Below are positions 10,578 through 19,168 of a stretch of 64,000 bases of DNA, one piece after another; position 1 is the stretch's first letter, and every line of letters begins with the position of its first letter. The DNA lies in NCBI GenBank assembly GCA_017305535.1, contig JAFKKN010000008.1, positions 1-64,000 of the forward strand, given 5' to 3'. A program made the position numbers and the translations under genes. The stretch comes from Hyphomicrobiales bacterium (GTDB lineage: Bacteria > Pseudomonadota > Alphaproteobacteria > Rhizobiales > Xanthobacteraceae). The notes beneath the pieces were generated by a model. It was not told where the DNA came from. It did no database searches and was given only the letters and a program-made list of their open reading frames with translations.

Positions 10578-11024
10578 ATGAGCGCGGCAACTTTCATGGA
10601 TTTGGCGCTGGAACAGGCCGAAAACGCCGAAAAAGCTGGCGAAGTGCCGATCGGCTGCGTCATCGTCCGCGACGGCGCGGTGATCGCCCGCGCCGGCAAC
10701 CGCACCCTGACCGACCGCGACCCCACCGCCCACGCCGAGGTTCTGGCGCTGCGCCAAGCCGCCCGCGCGCTCGGCACCGAGCGACTGACCGATTGCGACC
10801 TCTATGTGACCTTGGAGCCCTGCACCATGTGCGCGGCCGCGATCTCGTTCGCTCGCGTCCGGCGGCTCTATTTCGGCGCGCTCGACCCCAAGGGCGGCGC
10901 GGTGGACTCCGGCGTGCGCTTCTTCGCCTCGCCCACCTGCCACCACGCGCCGGAAGTCTATCCCGCCGTCGGTGAAACCCGCGCGGCGACACTGCTGCGG
11001 GAATTTTTCAAGGCGCGGCGGTGA
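10578..11024 (+). CDS. tadA: tRNA-specific adenosine deaminase TadA
   Basis: A 148-residue deaminase that makes inosine 34 in tRNA-Arg(ACG). The zinc site is complete: HAE with His52 and proton-shuttle Glu54, and PCTMC with Cys82 and Cys85. Other family blocks are PIGCVIV, GNRTLTDRDPTAHAE and FARVRRLYFGA. Usual length. It is divergent from rluB with a 163-base gap holding both promoters; I saw no convincing -35/-10 pair there. Confidence 0.95.
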   Translation: MSAATFMDLALEQAENAEKAGEVPIGCVIVRDGAVIARAGNRTLTDRDPTAHAEVLALRQAARALGTERLTDCDLYVTLEPCTMCAAAISFARVRRLYFGALDPKGGAVDSGVRFFASPTCHHAPEVYPAVGETRAATLLREFFKARR

Positions 11025-11086
11025 AGGGTCCGCGCTGAGAATTGCTCGGTAGGAAATGGAGACAATGAGACACTCACCTCACCACA

Positions 11087-11179
11087 CGTCATGGCCGGGC
11101 TTGTCCCGGCCATCCACGTCCTGGCGATCTCTCGGTGAGGAAGAAGACGTGGATGGCCGGAATAAATCCGGCCATGACG
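11087..11179. repeat. Family B palindromic element (B1)
   Basis: CGTCATGGCCGG (11087-11098) is the exact inverse of CCGGCCATGACG (11168-11179). Inside, GGCCATCCACGTC pairs with GACGTGGATGGCC. The 93-base element folds into a nearly continuous hairpin. It lies between the convergent tadA and dehalogenase genes. Confidence 0.9.
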
Positions 11180-11195
11180 AGCATTTATCGTTTCC

Positions 11196-12098
11196 TCAAC
11201 CCGCGAAAAATCCCAGCAGCGCCTTGGCGGTCGCGTCGGGATTTTCCTCCGGCATGAAGTGGCCGCTGGCAATCGGCGCACCGGTTACGTTGCTCGCCCA
11301 GGTCTTCCAGGTATCGAGCGGCGTCGCGGCGGCGGCAGCTACCCCGGCATTGCCCCACAGCGCCAGCATCGGCACGGTGATCCTGGTGCCCGCCTCATGG
11401 TCCGCCTTGTCCTGCTCGAAATCGGCGTAGGCGCCGGCGCGATAATCCTCGCACATCGCCTGCACGCGCGAGGGATCGCGCCCCGCCGTGAGATAGTGCA
11501 GGAGCGCGCGCGGATCGAACGCATCGAGCGTATTGGTCGCGGTCCAACTTGCCAGCGTGTGGCGGAAGTAAGCGTCGCTATCGCCGAGGATCAACTTCTC
11601 CGGCAACGGATTCGGCTGCGCCAGAAACGCCCAGTGATAGATCTTCAGCGCATAAGCGCGGTTCATCCGCGCCCAGTATTCGTAGGTCGGCAGGATATCG
11701 AGCACCGCGAGTTGCGACAGCCGACCGGGATGATCCAGCGCCAGCCGATACGATACCCGCGCGCCGCGATCATGCCCGGCCAGCGCGAAATGCACGTGGC
11801 CGAGTTGCTCCATCGCCTCCACCAGCGTCTTCGCCATCGCGCGCTTGGTGTAGGGCGTGTGGTCGGCATCGCTCGAAGGCATGTCGGACCAGCCGTAACC
11901 CGGCAGATCGGCGATGATCACGGTGAAACGCTCGGCCAGTTGCGGCGCCACCTTGTGCCACATCACATGGGTCTGCGGAAATCCGTGCAGCAACAACAGC
12001 GGCGGCCCCTTGCCGCCGACGCGCGCAAAAATGCGCCCGCCGCTGGTCGATATCCATTCGGATTTGTAGCCGGGAAACAGGTCGGCGAGATCGGGCAT
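11196..12098 (-). CDS. Fluoroacetate dehalogenase (alpha/beta hydrolase), RPA1163-type
   Basis: A 300-residue alpha/beta hydrolase expected to hydrolyse the C-F bond of fluoroacetate to glycolate. I recognise close similarity to the structurally studied Rhodopseudomonas palustris enzyme RPA1163. All its functional residues are at the same numbers here: nucleophile Asp110 (AGHDRGAR), Arg111 and Arg114 for the carboxylate, Asp134, halide-pocket His155, Trp156 and Tyr219, Trp185, and catalytic His280 (SGHFMPEE). The start at 12098 ([10 protein letters not shown]) has AGGAG 10 bases upstream; earlier in-frame codons are repeat-derived. It is flanked by family B and family A repeats and has no transporter or fluoride exporter beside it. 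Confidence 0.9.
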   Translation of the reverse strand: MPDLADLFPGYKSEWISTSGGRIFARVGGKGPPLLLLHGFPQTHVMWHKVAPQLAERFTVIIADLPGYGWSDMPSSDADHTPYTKRAMAKTLVEAMEQLGHVHFALAGHDRGARVSYRLALDHPGRLSQLAVLDILPTYEYWARMNRAYALKIYHWAFLAQPNPLPEKLILGDSDAYFRHTLASWTATNTLDAFDPRALLHYLTAGRDPSRVQAMCEDYRAGAYADFEQDKADHEAGTRITVPMLALWGNAGVAAAAATPLDTWKTWASNVTGAPIASGHFMPEENPDATAKALLGFFAG

Positions 12099-12114
12099 GA
12101 ATGACAATCTCCTT

Positions 12115-12241
12115 CGTCGTCCCTGCGAAGGCAGGGACCCATGACCCCTGCGCTTCGTTGTGATCAAAGAAACAACAACGAACGATCTTTTCCAACGATC
12201 GACGACACGGCGTATGGGTCCCCGCTTTCGCGGGGACGACG
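12115..12241. repeat. Family A inverted doublet (A3)
   Basis: CGTCGTCCCTGCG with GGGACCCATGACCCC opens the element; CACGGCGTATGGGTCCCC and CGGGGACGACG close it at 12241. Same architecture as the 8.1-kb copy. It occupies nearly all the space between the dehalogenase and purD. Confidence 0.88.
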
Positions 12242-12246
12242 CGGAA

Positions 12247-13527
12247 CTAGGTTGTTTGTTCCCGCTCCACCGCGCGCCAGCCGATGTCGCGGCGGCAGAA
12301 GCCTTCCGGCCACTTGATCAGATCGACGGCCTGATAAGCGCGCGCCTGCGCCTCCTTCACCGTCTTGCCGGAGGCGCAGATGTTCAGCACGCGGCCGCCA
12401 TTGGCGACGATGTGGCCGTCGATGCGCTTGGTGCCGGCATGGAAAATCTCGACGCCCTCGACCTTCGCGGCGTCTTCAAGCCCCTCGATGCGCGAACCCT
12501 TCGGCGCATCGCCCGGATAACCCTTGGTCGCCATGATCACGGTGAGCGCGGGCTCGGGATACCAGCGCAGATCGAAATGCTTCAACTCGCCATCGACCGA
12601 CGCCAGCAGCGCCGGCACGATGTCCGACATCATGCGGATCATCAGCACCTGACATTCCGGATCGCCGAAGCGCGCGTTGTATTCAACCAGCTTCGGCCCG
12701 TCCTTGGTGATCATCACGCCGGCATAGAGCACACCCTTGTACGGCGTCCCCATCGCCTTCAACGCGTGCAGCGTCGGCATCACCATCTCGTCCATCACGC
12801 GCTTGTTCATCGCGTCAGTCATCACCGGCGCCGGCGAATAAGCGCCCATGCCGCCGGTATTGGGTCCGACGTCGCCGTCGAAGGCGCGCTTGTGATCCTG
12901 CGCGGTGGCGAGCGGCAGCGCGGTGTCGCCGTCGCACAGTGCGAAGAAGGATGCTTCCTCGCCCTCCATGAATTCCTCGATCACGACTTCCGCGCCGGCC
13001 TCGCCAAACCCGCCGCCGAACATCATGTCGATGGCTTCGAGGGCCTCATCAATCGTCGTCGCCACCACAACGCCCTTGCCGGCCGCGAGCCCGTCGGCCT
13101 TCACCACGATCGGCGCGCCCTGCTGGCGCACGTAATCCTTCGCGGCCACCGCGTCGGTGAAATGCGCATAAGCGGCGGTCGGAATGTCGTTGTCGCGGCA
13201 GAGCTCTTTGGTGAAGCTCTTCGAGCTTTCCAGCTTCCCCGCTGCCTGCGTCGGCCCAAACGTCTTGAAACCGGCGGCGGTGAGGTCGTCGACGATCCCC
13301 GCCGCGATCAGCGCGTCCGGCCCGACCACCACCAGATCCATCTTGTTTTCGCGACAGAACGCGATCACCGCCGCATGATCAGTGACGTCGAGGCCGACGC
13401 ATTCGGCGTCCTGCGCAATGCCGGCATTGCCCGGCGCGCACCACAGCTTCGTCAAGAGCGGCGACGCCGCGATCTTCCAGCACAGCGCATGTTCGCGGCC
13501 GCCGGAACCAAGCACGAGAATATTCAT
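12247..13527 (-). CDS. purD: Phosphoribosylamine-glycine ligase PurD
   Basis: A 426-residue ATP-grasp enzyme of purine synthesis (phosphoribosylamine + glycine + ATP to GAR). It begins with the canonical [17 protein letters not shown] and contains the ATP-grasp elements [30 protein letters not shown] (as consecutive motifs), [14 protein letters not shown] and [12 protein letters not shown]. The ATG at 13527 is chosen over one at 13533, because AGGAG touches the earlier ATG and lies 6 bases before the later one. In related genomes purD usually neighbours xseA; here a three-gene operon stands between. Confidence 0.95.
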   Translation of the reverse strand: MNILVLGSGGREHALCWKIAASPLLTKLWCAPGNAGIAQDAECVGLDVTDHAAVIAFCRENKMDLVVVGPDALIAAGIVDDLTAAGFKTFGPTQAAGKLESSKSFTKELCRDNDIPTAAYAHFTDAVAAKDYVRQQGAPIVVKADGLAAGKGVVVATTIDEALEAIDMMFGGGFGEAGAEVVIEEFMEGEEASFFALCDGDTALPLATAQDHKRAFDGDVGPNTGGMGAYSPAPVMTDAMNKRVMDEMVMPTLHALKAMGTPYKGVLYAGVMITKDGPKLVEYNARFGDPECQVLMIRMMSDIVPALLASVDGELKHFDLRWYPEPALTVIMATKGYPGDAPKGSRIEGLEDAAKVEGVEIFHAGTKRIDGHIVANGGRVLNICASGKTVKEAQARAYQAVDLIKWPEGFCRRDIGWRAVEREQTT

Positions 13528-13590
13528 ATCCATCTCCTGAACCGTCCGGTTAGCGGCTCAGCCCCGGCGAGACAAGAGGCGGCAACACAT

Positions 13591-13887
13591 CTATCCGGCG
13601 GACTCGATGATTTGCCGTAGCAGCGCGACGTGCCGCGCGAAGGCGGCCCGGCCGTCGGCCGTGGCCTTCACCGTGGTCTGCGGCTTTTTGCCGACGAACG
13701 CCTTTTCCACGCCGACATAGCCGGTCCGGGCCAGGGTCTCGATATGGGCCCCGAGATTGCCGTCGGTTGCCCCGGTCAGCTTCTTCAGCCGGGCGAATTC
13801 CAGCCCGGTGCCATTCGGCAGGGCGTTCAGCGCCGCCATGATTTTCAGCCGCAACGGCTGATGGATGATGTCGTCGAGTTCGGCCAT
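13591..13887 (-). CDS. Small winged-helix transcriptional regulator
   Basis: A 98-residue protein made of one winged helix-turn-helix of the short DNA-binding class that often accompanies membrane proteins (HTH_34-like). It opens with IIHQPLRLKIMAALNALP, has the recognition region ATDGNLGAHIETLARTGYV and a wing VGKKPQTTVKATADGRAAF. Its start lies 3 bases after the stop of the membrane-protein gene, so it is the last gene of that operon. It probably represses its own operon, whose promoter contains a 16-bp palindrome at 15476-15491; this link is inference. Confidence 0.82.
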   Translation of the reverse strand: MAELDDIIHQPLRLKIMAALNALPNGTGLEFARLKKLTGATDGNLGAHIETLARTGYVGVEKAFVGKKPQTTVKATADGRAAFARHVALLRQIIESAG

Positions 13888-13890
13888 CCG

Positions 13891-14448
13891 TCAGCCCCGG
13901 CGCATCCAGAGCCCGCCGAGCACGAGGCCGCCGCCGTTGAAAAGCGCCATCCACAGGTCGTACCACGCACCGACGAAGACATATCCGATCAGGGTCAGCC
14001 CGGTGATTCCAAGGCCGATGGCGACGAAGGCCGGCCCGACCCACAGACCGACGATGGTATAGACCATCATGAAATAGGTCGGCCAGAACGCGCACGCCTG
14101 ACGTGGCGTGAGATGCGCGATTCCGACCGACCACAGGAACCCGAACGCAAAGAACAACAGCAGCCCCAGAAGCATTCGCCCGTCGAACGAGCGAACGCCG
14201 GATCGCCTGTGCTCGCGCGAGCCGATCAGCAGCGATCCCGCGATCCCGATGACGTAGATCGCGATCCACGTCCACTGCGCCTGACGGGGAAAGACGTAAC
14301 CCGCGATATATCCGGCGAAGGTCAGCGCACCCCATAGCACCAGCATCAGGCTGGCGAGATTGTAGACCCTCGATTGCCGGACCCGCCGTGAGATATCGTC
14401 GATATCCGAAAGCGCCGAAGCCGCCTGCCGCGCGTCGATATTGGTCAT
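13891..14448 (-). CDS. Multipass inner-membrane protein of unknown function
   Basis: A 185-residue protein. After a soluble N terminus of about 30 residues it has about five or six hydrophobic segments, including LASLMLVLWGALTFAGYIAG, WIAIYVIGIAGSLLIG, LLGLLLFFAFGFLWSVGIA and GPAFVAIGLGITGLTLIGYV. No catalytic motif is visible. Its ATG overlaps the stop of the upstream hydrolase by four bases (ATGA) and its stop is 3 bases before the regulator, so translation of all three is coupled. The pairing with a small winged-helix regulator is common for proteins of this kind. Confidence 0.75.
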   Translation of the reverse strand: MTNIDARQAASALSDIDDISRRVRQSRVYNLASLMLVLWGALTFAGYIAGYVFPRQAQWTWIAIYVIGIAGSLLIGSREHRRSGVRSFDGRMLLGLLLFFAFGFLWSVGIAHLTPRQACAFWPTYFMMVYTIVGLWVGPAFVAIGLGITGLTLIGYVFVGAWYDLWMALFNGGGLVLGGLWMRRG

Positions 14449-15440
14449 GACTTCACGTCCGAATGCGCGATGTCCTCGGCGATGCGCGCCGTCGCCGCCG
14501 GATCGCTGACGATCCCCATGTGATTGACGCCCGGAAGAAGCGTGACTTTCACCTTGTCTCCGACCGTAGCCTGATAGTTGTCGGACCGCATCAACTCGTC
14601 ATCCGTGCCGGAATAGATCGAGACCGGGCGCGTCGCCGCCGCCAGACTCTCGCGAAAATCCAGCCCCGCCCCGAAATCGAACAGAAGCCGGTAGGAATAA
14701 TGCGATGCCGCGGCCATCGCGGAGTGCGGCGGCACGGCGAAGGCGATGACGGGAAGCGATTCACAGCACGCGATATGCATTCGCCGCAAGGCGATCAGCC
14801 CGACGATGCGCGGATAGTCCGGAGCCGCCCATCCGCCGCCATTGGGCCGGTTGGTCGTTTCCTTATAACCAAGATACGGCGCGAGCAGAATCGTGCGCGT
14901 GAACAGTTGCTGGATCGACGATCCGGCCATGCGCAGGGCGAAACCGCCTCCCGCCGAGTGGCCGAGCAGAACCAACGGCGCCGTCGGATGGGTCAGACGG
15001 ACCGTCGCCACCAGGTCCGCGAGGTCGTCCTGCAATTGGCCACCATAGCCAATATCGCCGCGCGTCCCAGAGGCGCCGTGCCCACGAATATCGGGCGCAA
15101 AGGTTTCGACGCCATGCTGGGCCAGCGCCTTGGCAAGCTGATGAACCGCTGTGCTCGATCCGGCCGACCCGTGCACGAGGACGGCGACGGTTTCGACGCC
15201 GGCCACGCGAGCGGGATAATGACGGAACGCGAGGAAGGTCCCATCCCTCGCCTGAAAATGCTCAAGCGGCGGCATGTCCGACCGATCGACCGATCGGACC
15301 GTCTGTGAAATCGACACCAGTGGCGCGGGTCGCGAAAGCGGTTGCGCGATCAGGCCCACGAGCACCACCGCGACCAGGCCGACGGCCGCCAGTCCCCACA
15401 CAAAAACTCTCCGAAAGACTCGAAACAACATGCGCGTCAT
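14445..15440 (-). CDS. Membrane-anchored alpha/beta hydrolase (lysophospholipase-like)
   Basis: A 331-residue protein with an N-terminal membrane anchor (about residues 10-35, VFVWGLAAVGLVAVVLVGLIA), then an alpha/beta hydrolase domain facing the periplasm. The oxyanion region is VLVHGSAGSS, the nucleophile elbow is LLGHSAGGGFAL, and the catalytic His is in LLPGVNHMGI. The fold suggests an ester or lipid substrate; none can be named. The start at 15440 (MTRMLFRVFRR) is chosen because GGGAGG lies 6 bases before it; further upstream the frame is open but runs through the promoter palindrome. First gene of a three-gene overlapping operon. Confidence 0.82.
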   Translation of the reverse strand: MTRMLFRVFRRVFVWGLAAVGLVAVVLVGLIAQPLSRPAPLVSISQTVRSVDRSDMPPLEHFQARDGTFLAFRHYPARVAGVETVAVLVHGSAGSSTAVHQLAKALAQHGVETFAPDIRGHGASGTRGDIGYGGQLQDDLADLVATVRLTHPTAPLVLLGHSAGGGFALRMAGSSIQQLFTRTILLAPYLGYKETTNRPNGGGWAAPDYPRIVGLIALRRMHIACCESLPVIAFAVPPHSAMAAASHYSYRLLFDFGAGLDFRESLAAATRPVSIYSGTDDELMRSDNYQATVGDKVKVTLLPGVNHMGIVSDPAATARIAEDIAHSDVKS

Positions 15441-15471
15441 CGCCGGCCTCCCGCCGAACATCTCATAAATT

Positions 15472-15503
15472 CCAATATAGAGTACTCTATACAACAGAGT
15501 CAA
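15472..15503 (-). promoter_or_regulatory. Promoter with 16-bp palindromic operator for the hydrolase operon
   Basis: On the minus strand TTGACT is followed after 18 bases by TATATT, a good sigma-70-like pair, about 30 bases before the gene start. Between them lies the perfect palindrome TATAGAGTACTCTATA (15476-15491 on the plus strand), which overlaps the -10. A further AGAGT half-site lies at 15497-15501. A repressor bound here would block RNA polymerase; the winged-helix protein of the same operon is the natural candidate. Confidence 0.6.
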
Positions 15504-15588
15504 TGGCAACTCGTCTGCCCCGCGCGGTCGGCGCGGACACGGCGCGCAACCAGAGCAGGACGGAGTCAGGGTGAATCACCCTCTTGGT

Positions 15589-15750
15589 CCTGGCCGGGCA
15601 CAGCCAAATAGCCATTTAAACAGCGGCGTCGCTTCGCTTGCCTATGCGCAGAACGGCGTCGCTTCGCTCCGCCGATGTCCCGGCCATCCACGTCTTTGAA
15701 CCGGCAATGCTTTCAAGACGTGGATGTACGGTATAAAGCCGGGCATGACG
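15589..15750. repeat. Degenerate family B element with internal insert (B3)
   Basis: It starts with CTGGCCGGGCACAGCC and ends with AGCCGGGCATGACG, with CCCGGCCATCCACGTCTT opposite AAGACGTGGATG inside. It carries extra sequence with GGCGTCGCTTCGCT twice; a close relative of that insert is in the 24.6-kb copy. Confidence 0.75.
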
Positions 15751-15808
15751 GATCGGGTTGAATGCATCATGCTCCGAACCGGCAGCTTTCCTGAACGTAT
15801 CGATTCGA

Positions 15809-17419
15809 ATGTCTGAAACCCCGACAGCACGCCCGAATTCACCCGAATACACCGTCTCGGAGCTGTCTTCCGACCTCAAGCGGACGGTGGAGGACGCGTT
15901 CGGCCATGTCCGGGTGCGCGGCGAGATTTCCGGCTTTCGAGGGGTCCACGCCTCCGGCCACTGCTATTTCGCGTTGAAGGACGACAAGGCCAAGATCGAG
16001 GCGGTGATCTGGCGGGGAGCCTACGGCCGGATGCGGTTCAAGCCGCAGGAAGGGCTCGAGGTCGTCGCCACCGGCAAGCTGACCACCTATCCCGGCTCCT
16101 CGAAATACCAGATCGTGATCGACGCGCTGGAGCCTGCCGGCGTCGGCGCCCTCATGGCGCTGATGGAGGAGCGCAAGAAGAAGCTCGCCGCCGAAGGCCT
16201 GTTCGACGAGGCGCGCAAGCAGCTTCTGCCCTACCTGCCCGAGGTGATCGGCGTCGTCACCTCGCCGACCGGCGCGGTGATCCGCGACATCCTGCATCGC
16301 CTCGACGATCGTTTCCCGCGCCATGTCGTGGTGTGGCCGGTGCGGGTGCAGGGCGAAGGCTCGGCGGAACAGATCGCCGCCGCGATCAACGGCTTCAACG
16401 CGCTGGAAGACGGCGGTAAAATTCCCAAGCCTGATCTGCTCATCGTCGCGCGCGGCGGCGGCTCGCTGGAAGACCTGTGGTCGTTCAACGAGGAGATCGT
16501 GGTGCGCGCGGCGGCGGAGAGCATGATCCCGCTGATCTCGGCGGTGGGGCATGAAACCGACGTGACGCTGATCGATTACGTCTCCGACAAGCGCGCGCCG
16601 ACGCCAACCGCCGCCGCCGAGATGGCGGTGCCGGTGCGCGCCGAATTGTTCGCCGAAATCGCCAATTACGGACGCCGCGCCATCCTGTGCTGGCAGCGTG
16701 AGCAGGAGCATCGCCGTAGCGCGTTGCGCGGTCTCGCGCGGGCGCTGCCTTCCGCGTCCGACGTGCTGGCGATTCCGCGCCAGCGCCTCGATGCCGCCAC
16801 AAGCGCCCTGCCCCGTGCACTCACGGTGAACACGCAACTGCATCACCGCCGCTTCACGCGCGTCGCCGGAGAACTGACACTCAACGTGCTGCGCGCGCAG
16901 GTCGCGCAGGCGCGCCAGCAGGTGACGACCGGCGGCATTCGCCTCGCGCATTGCGCGCGGGCCGTGACACGGCAACGCCGCGACCGCTTCGAGGGATTGG
17001 CACTGCGATTGAAAGCGGCGCGATCCGCGAGCGCACAGGCCCATCGCGTTGCGATTGCGCGCGATGGCGAGCGCACGCAACGCCTTGCGGAACGCGCTCG
17101 ACGCGCGCTCTCGACGCTGCTGCAACGCCAGCACGCCCGTGCCGACCACGCGGGACAATTGCTGGCGGCCCTTTCCTACAAAAGCGTGCTGGCGCGCGGC
17201 TTCGCGCTGGTGCGTGACGAAGCCGGCCACGCGCTGCGCAACGCGGCAGCGGTCGCCCCCGGAATGCGGCTCGACCTCGAATTCGCCGACGGTCGCGTTG
17301 CGGCGGTTGCCGATGGCGATCCGCCTGCATCGCCTCCCCGACGCGAGCCGTCGAAAGTTGCCGCGAAACCGGCGACGAAGCGCTCCCCAAAACCGTCGGA
17401 TCAGGGCGATCTGTTTTAA
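15809..17419 (+). CDS. xseA: Exodeoxyribonuclease VII large subunit XseA
   Basis: A 536-residue subunit of the single-strand exonuclease ExoVII. Order seen: OB-fold ([27 protein letters not shown] as consecutive blocks, then [21 protein letters not shown]), catalytic core with [62 protein letters not shown], then a long coiled-coil arm, and the C-terminal [11 protein letters not shown] block. Start at 15809 (MSETPTARP); an upstream in-frame ATG at 15758 adds repeat-derived residues. The small subunit XseB is not in this window. Confidence 0.95.
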   Translation: MSETPTARPNSPEYTVSELSSDLKRTVEDAFGHVRVRGEISGFRGVHASGHCYFALKDDKAKIEAVIWRGAYGRMRFKPQEGLEVVATGKLTTYPGSSKYQIVIDALEPAGVGALMALMEERKKKLAAEGLFDEARKQLLPYLPEVIGVVTSPTGAVIRDILHRLDDRFPRHVVVWPVRVQGEGSAEQIAAAINGFNALEDGGKIPKPDLLIVARGGGSLEDLWSFNEEIVVRAAAESMIPLISAVGHETDVTLIDYVSDKRAPTPTAAAEMAVPVRAELFAEIANYGRRAILCWQREQEHRRSALRGLARALPSASDVLAIPRQRLDAATSALPRALTVNTQLHHRRFTRVAGELTLNVLRAQVAQARQQVTTGGIRLAHCARAVTRQRRDRFEGLALRLKAARSASAQAHRVAIARDGERTQRLAERARRALSTLLQRQHARADHAGQLLAALSYKSVLARGFALVRDEAGHALRNAAAVAPGMRLDLEFADGRVAAVADGDPPASPPRREPSKVAAKPATKRSPKPSDQGDLF

Positions 17420-17743
17420 AGACCTTCCTTTCAGCCGTTATGACGATGACTATCCGACGTCATGGCCGGGCTCGTCCCGGCCATCCACGTCCTTGTTGCT
17501 GACTAGCGGCCAAGACAAAACGTGGATGGCCGGAATAAATCCGGCCATGACGAGACACGGTGGGCCGTCCTCCGATCTGACAGAGGCGCACTTCGCGTCG
17601 GGCCCCATCACTGGTTCCCCTGCAAACACCGCGAACCTGCCCTATCTATCCGGTATGTCGCGCCCGCCGTTCTGTGCTAAACGACAGCATCCCATCGACC
17701 GATTGCGCGGCCTGCCCTTGAGACGACCGCGAGGAGACTGACC
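17420..17743. other. Intergenic region mostly filled by a family B repeat
   Basis: 324 bases between xseA and the DUF2093 gene. Bases 17458-17552 are repeat B2. The rest holds no gene or clear promoter; the last 20 bases carry a GAGGAG ribosome-binding site. Confidence 0.65.
17458..17552. repeat. Family B palindromic element (B2)
   Basis: CGTCATGGCCGGG at the left end is inverted as CCGGCCATGACG at the right end. Internal GGCCATCCACGT pairs with ACGTGGATGGCC. Nearly identical arms to the 11.1-kb copy, with a different central loop. Confidence 0.9.
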
Positions 17744-17965
17744 GTGCTGAACAAATTCGGGCCGTCGAGCCATGGCGAAGCCAAGCTGGAATATCTCGAC
17801 GGCGACTTCCGCGTCATCTCGCCGGGCGCCTACGTGATCTGCGCCGTCAGCGGCACCCACATCCCGATCGACGAACTGAAATACTGGAGCGTCGACCGCC
17901 AGGAAGCCTATGCGACCCCCGAGGCGGTCTTGAAGCGGCATTTTCCAGAAGCGCTGAACGGATAA
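17744..17965 (+). CDS. DUF2093 protein
   Basis: A 73-residue protein of the DUF2093 family, a small alphaproteobacterial family of unknown function typically encoded next to xseA or lpxK, as here. Sequence: GEAKLEYLDGDFRVISPGAYVIC in two blocks, then IPIDELKYWSVDRQEAYATPE. It starts at GTG behind a strong GAGGAG 7 bases upstream. No signal peptide. A two-Cys metal site is not evident, with a single Cys in VICAVSG. Confidence 0.88.
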   Translation: MLNKFGPSSHGEAKLEYLDGDFRVISPGAYVICAVSGTHIPIDELKYWSVDRQEAYATPEAVLKRHFPEALNG

Positions 17966-17975
17966 AACACTTCAC

Positions 17976-18108
17976 CGTCGTCCCCGCGAAGGCGGGGACC
18001 CAGACTCCGCAGCGCCGGTGAGACAAGCAGCGTTCGTGATCTTTGACCGACCATCACACGAACCATAACCGTTAGGGGTTATGGGTCCCCGCCTGCGCGG
18101 GGACGACG
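17976..18108. repeat. Family A inverted doublet (A4)
   Basis: CGTCGTCCCCGC with GCGGGGACCCAGA opens it; GGGGTTATGGGTCCCC and CGGGGACGACG close it. The ends are inverted copies; the 133-base unit separates the convergent DUF2093 and lpxK genes. Confidence 0.88.
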
Positions 18109-18157
18109 ATGTTCGTGTTGCGCGTCGGCGCGTCCAAAGCCACTGACGATTGGACTC

Positions 18158-19168
18158 TCAAGACAACCGGCCCACGTTACGCAACCTTGACGCGATTAAC
18201 TCGCGCAGCCGCGCTCCGTCGTCGAACCGCAGCGTCACGGGCAGCGGCGTGATCCCCTCCGCGAGCGACGCGAGATCGCCGCCGCTCAGTCGTGCGAAAT
18301 CCTTCTCCGTCGTCACCAGTGCAAGTCCGTCACGCGCGGCCTCTGCGCGCAACGCCCACACCTCGTCCTTCGTGAAGCGATGATGATCGGGGAACGTCCG
18401 CTCCGCCGCCACCTCGATGCCGTGCGCACGCAACGTGTCGAAGAAACGGCCGGGATCGCCGATGCCGGCGAAGGCCAGCACGCGTTGGCCACGCAGCGTC
18501 GCGACAACCTCCGCATCGGGCGTGACGTGCGCGTGAAACACCGGCACGCCGCGCGCAGCCAACGTATGTTCCACATCCGCGGCGGCATCGCCCTCGCCGA
18601 TCACCAGCAGCGCATCGGTGCGCACGAGTTGCGGTGCAAGCGGCGCGCGAAGCGGTCCGGCCGGAAACACGCTGCCATTACCCAGCCCTCGCCCACCACC
18701 CACGACGATCAGCGAAAAATCCTTGCGCAGCGCCGGGTTCTGGAAACCATCGTCCATCACGATGACGCTCGCGCCCTCGCCGCGCGCAAGTGTTGCACCG
18801 GCGACGCGATCACGCGCGATCACCACCGGCGCATGCGCCGCCATCATCAGCGGTTCGTCGCCCACTTCCGCCGCAGCGTGCCGCGCGACATCGACGCGGA
18901 TCGGCCCCACCACCGATCCGCCGTAACCGCGACTGAGCACGAACGGCATTTCGCCCAGTTCATGCAGCATAGTCACCAGCGCCAGCACGGTCGGCGTCTT
19001 GCCGGCGCCGCCAGTGTGATAGTTGCCGACGCAGATCACCGGCACGCCGGCGTTCGCGCCCGGCCGCGCCATCCGCCGCGCGGCGATGGCTCCGTAGAGA
19101 GCCGCGAACGGCGTCAGAAGTCGCGAGGTCAGCGATGATGGCCGGTGCCAGAAGGCAGGCTCATGCAT
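18158..19168 (-). CDS. lpxK: Tetraacyldisaccharide 4'-kinase LpxK
   Basis: A 336-residue inner-membrane-associated kinase that phosphorylates the lipid A disaccharide at the 4' position. Family start MHEPAFWHRP, membrane-proximal helix LLTPFAALYGAIAARRMARP, P-loop VGNYHTGGAGKTPT (residues 48-60), VLSRGYGG, and the DDGFQNPAL motif. The ATG at 19168 is used; it overlaps the end of waaA by 8 bases. Part of an overlapping minus-strand run DUF4170, acyltransferase-like, waaA, lpxK. Confidence 0.94.
   Translation of the reverse strand: MHEPAFWHRPSSLTSRLLTPFAALYGAIAARRMARPGANAGVPVICVGNYHTGGAGKTPTVLALVTMLHELGEMPFVLSRGYGGSVVGPIRVDVARHAAAEVGDEPLMMAAHAPVVIARDRVAGATLARGEGASVIVMDDGFQNPALRKDFSLIVVGGGRGLGNGSVFPAGPLRAPLAPQLVRTDALLVIGEGDAAADVEHTLAARGVPVFHAHVTPDAEVVATLRGQRVLAFAGIGDPGRFFDTLRAHGIEVAAERTFPDHHRFTKDEVWALRAEAARDGLALVTTEKDFARLSGGDLASLAEGITPLPVTLRFDDGARLRELIASRLRNVGRLS

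Larger units (their letters stand above)
15441..15808. other. Intergenic region: divergent promoters and a repeat
   Basis: 368 bases between the hydrolase operon and xseA. The hydrolase-proximal part holds a promoter with a 16-bp palindrome. Most of the rest is a degenerate family B repeat with an internal insert. No gene is visible. Confidence 0.7.

Noticed and set aside
6988-18108. Tandem hairpins resembling a CRISPR array or attenuators
   Set aside because: The hairpins are not evenly spaced, carry no spacers of constant length, and are dispersed between unrelated genes; they fit REP-type elements.
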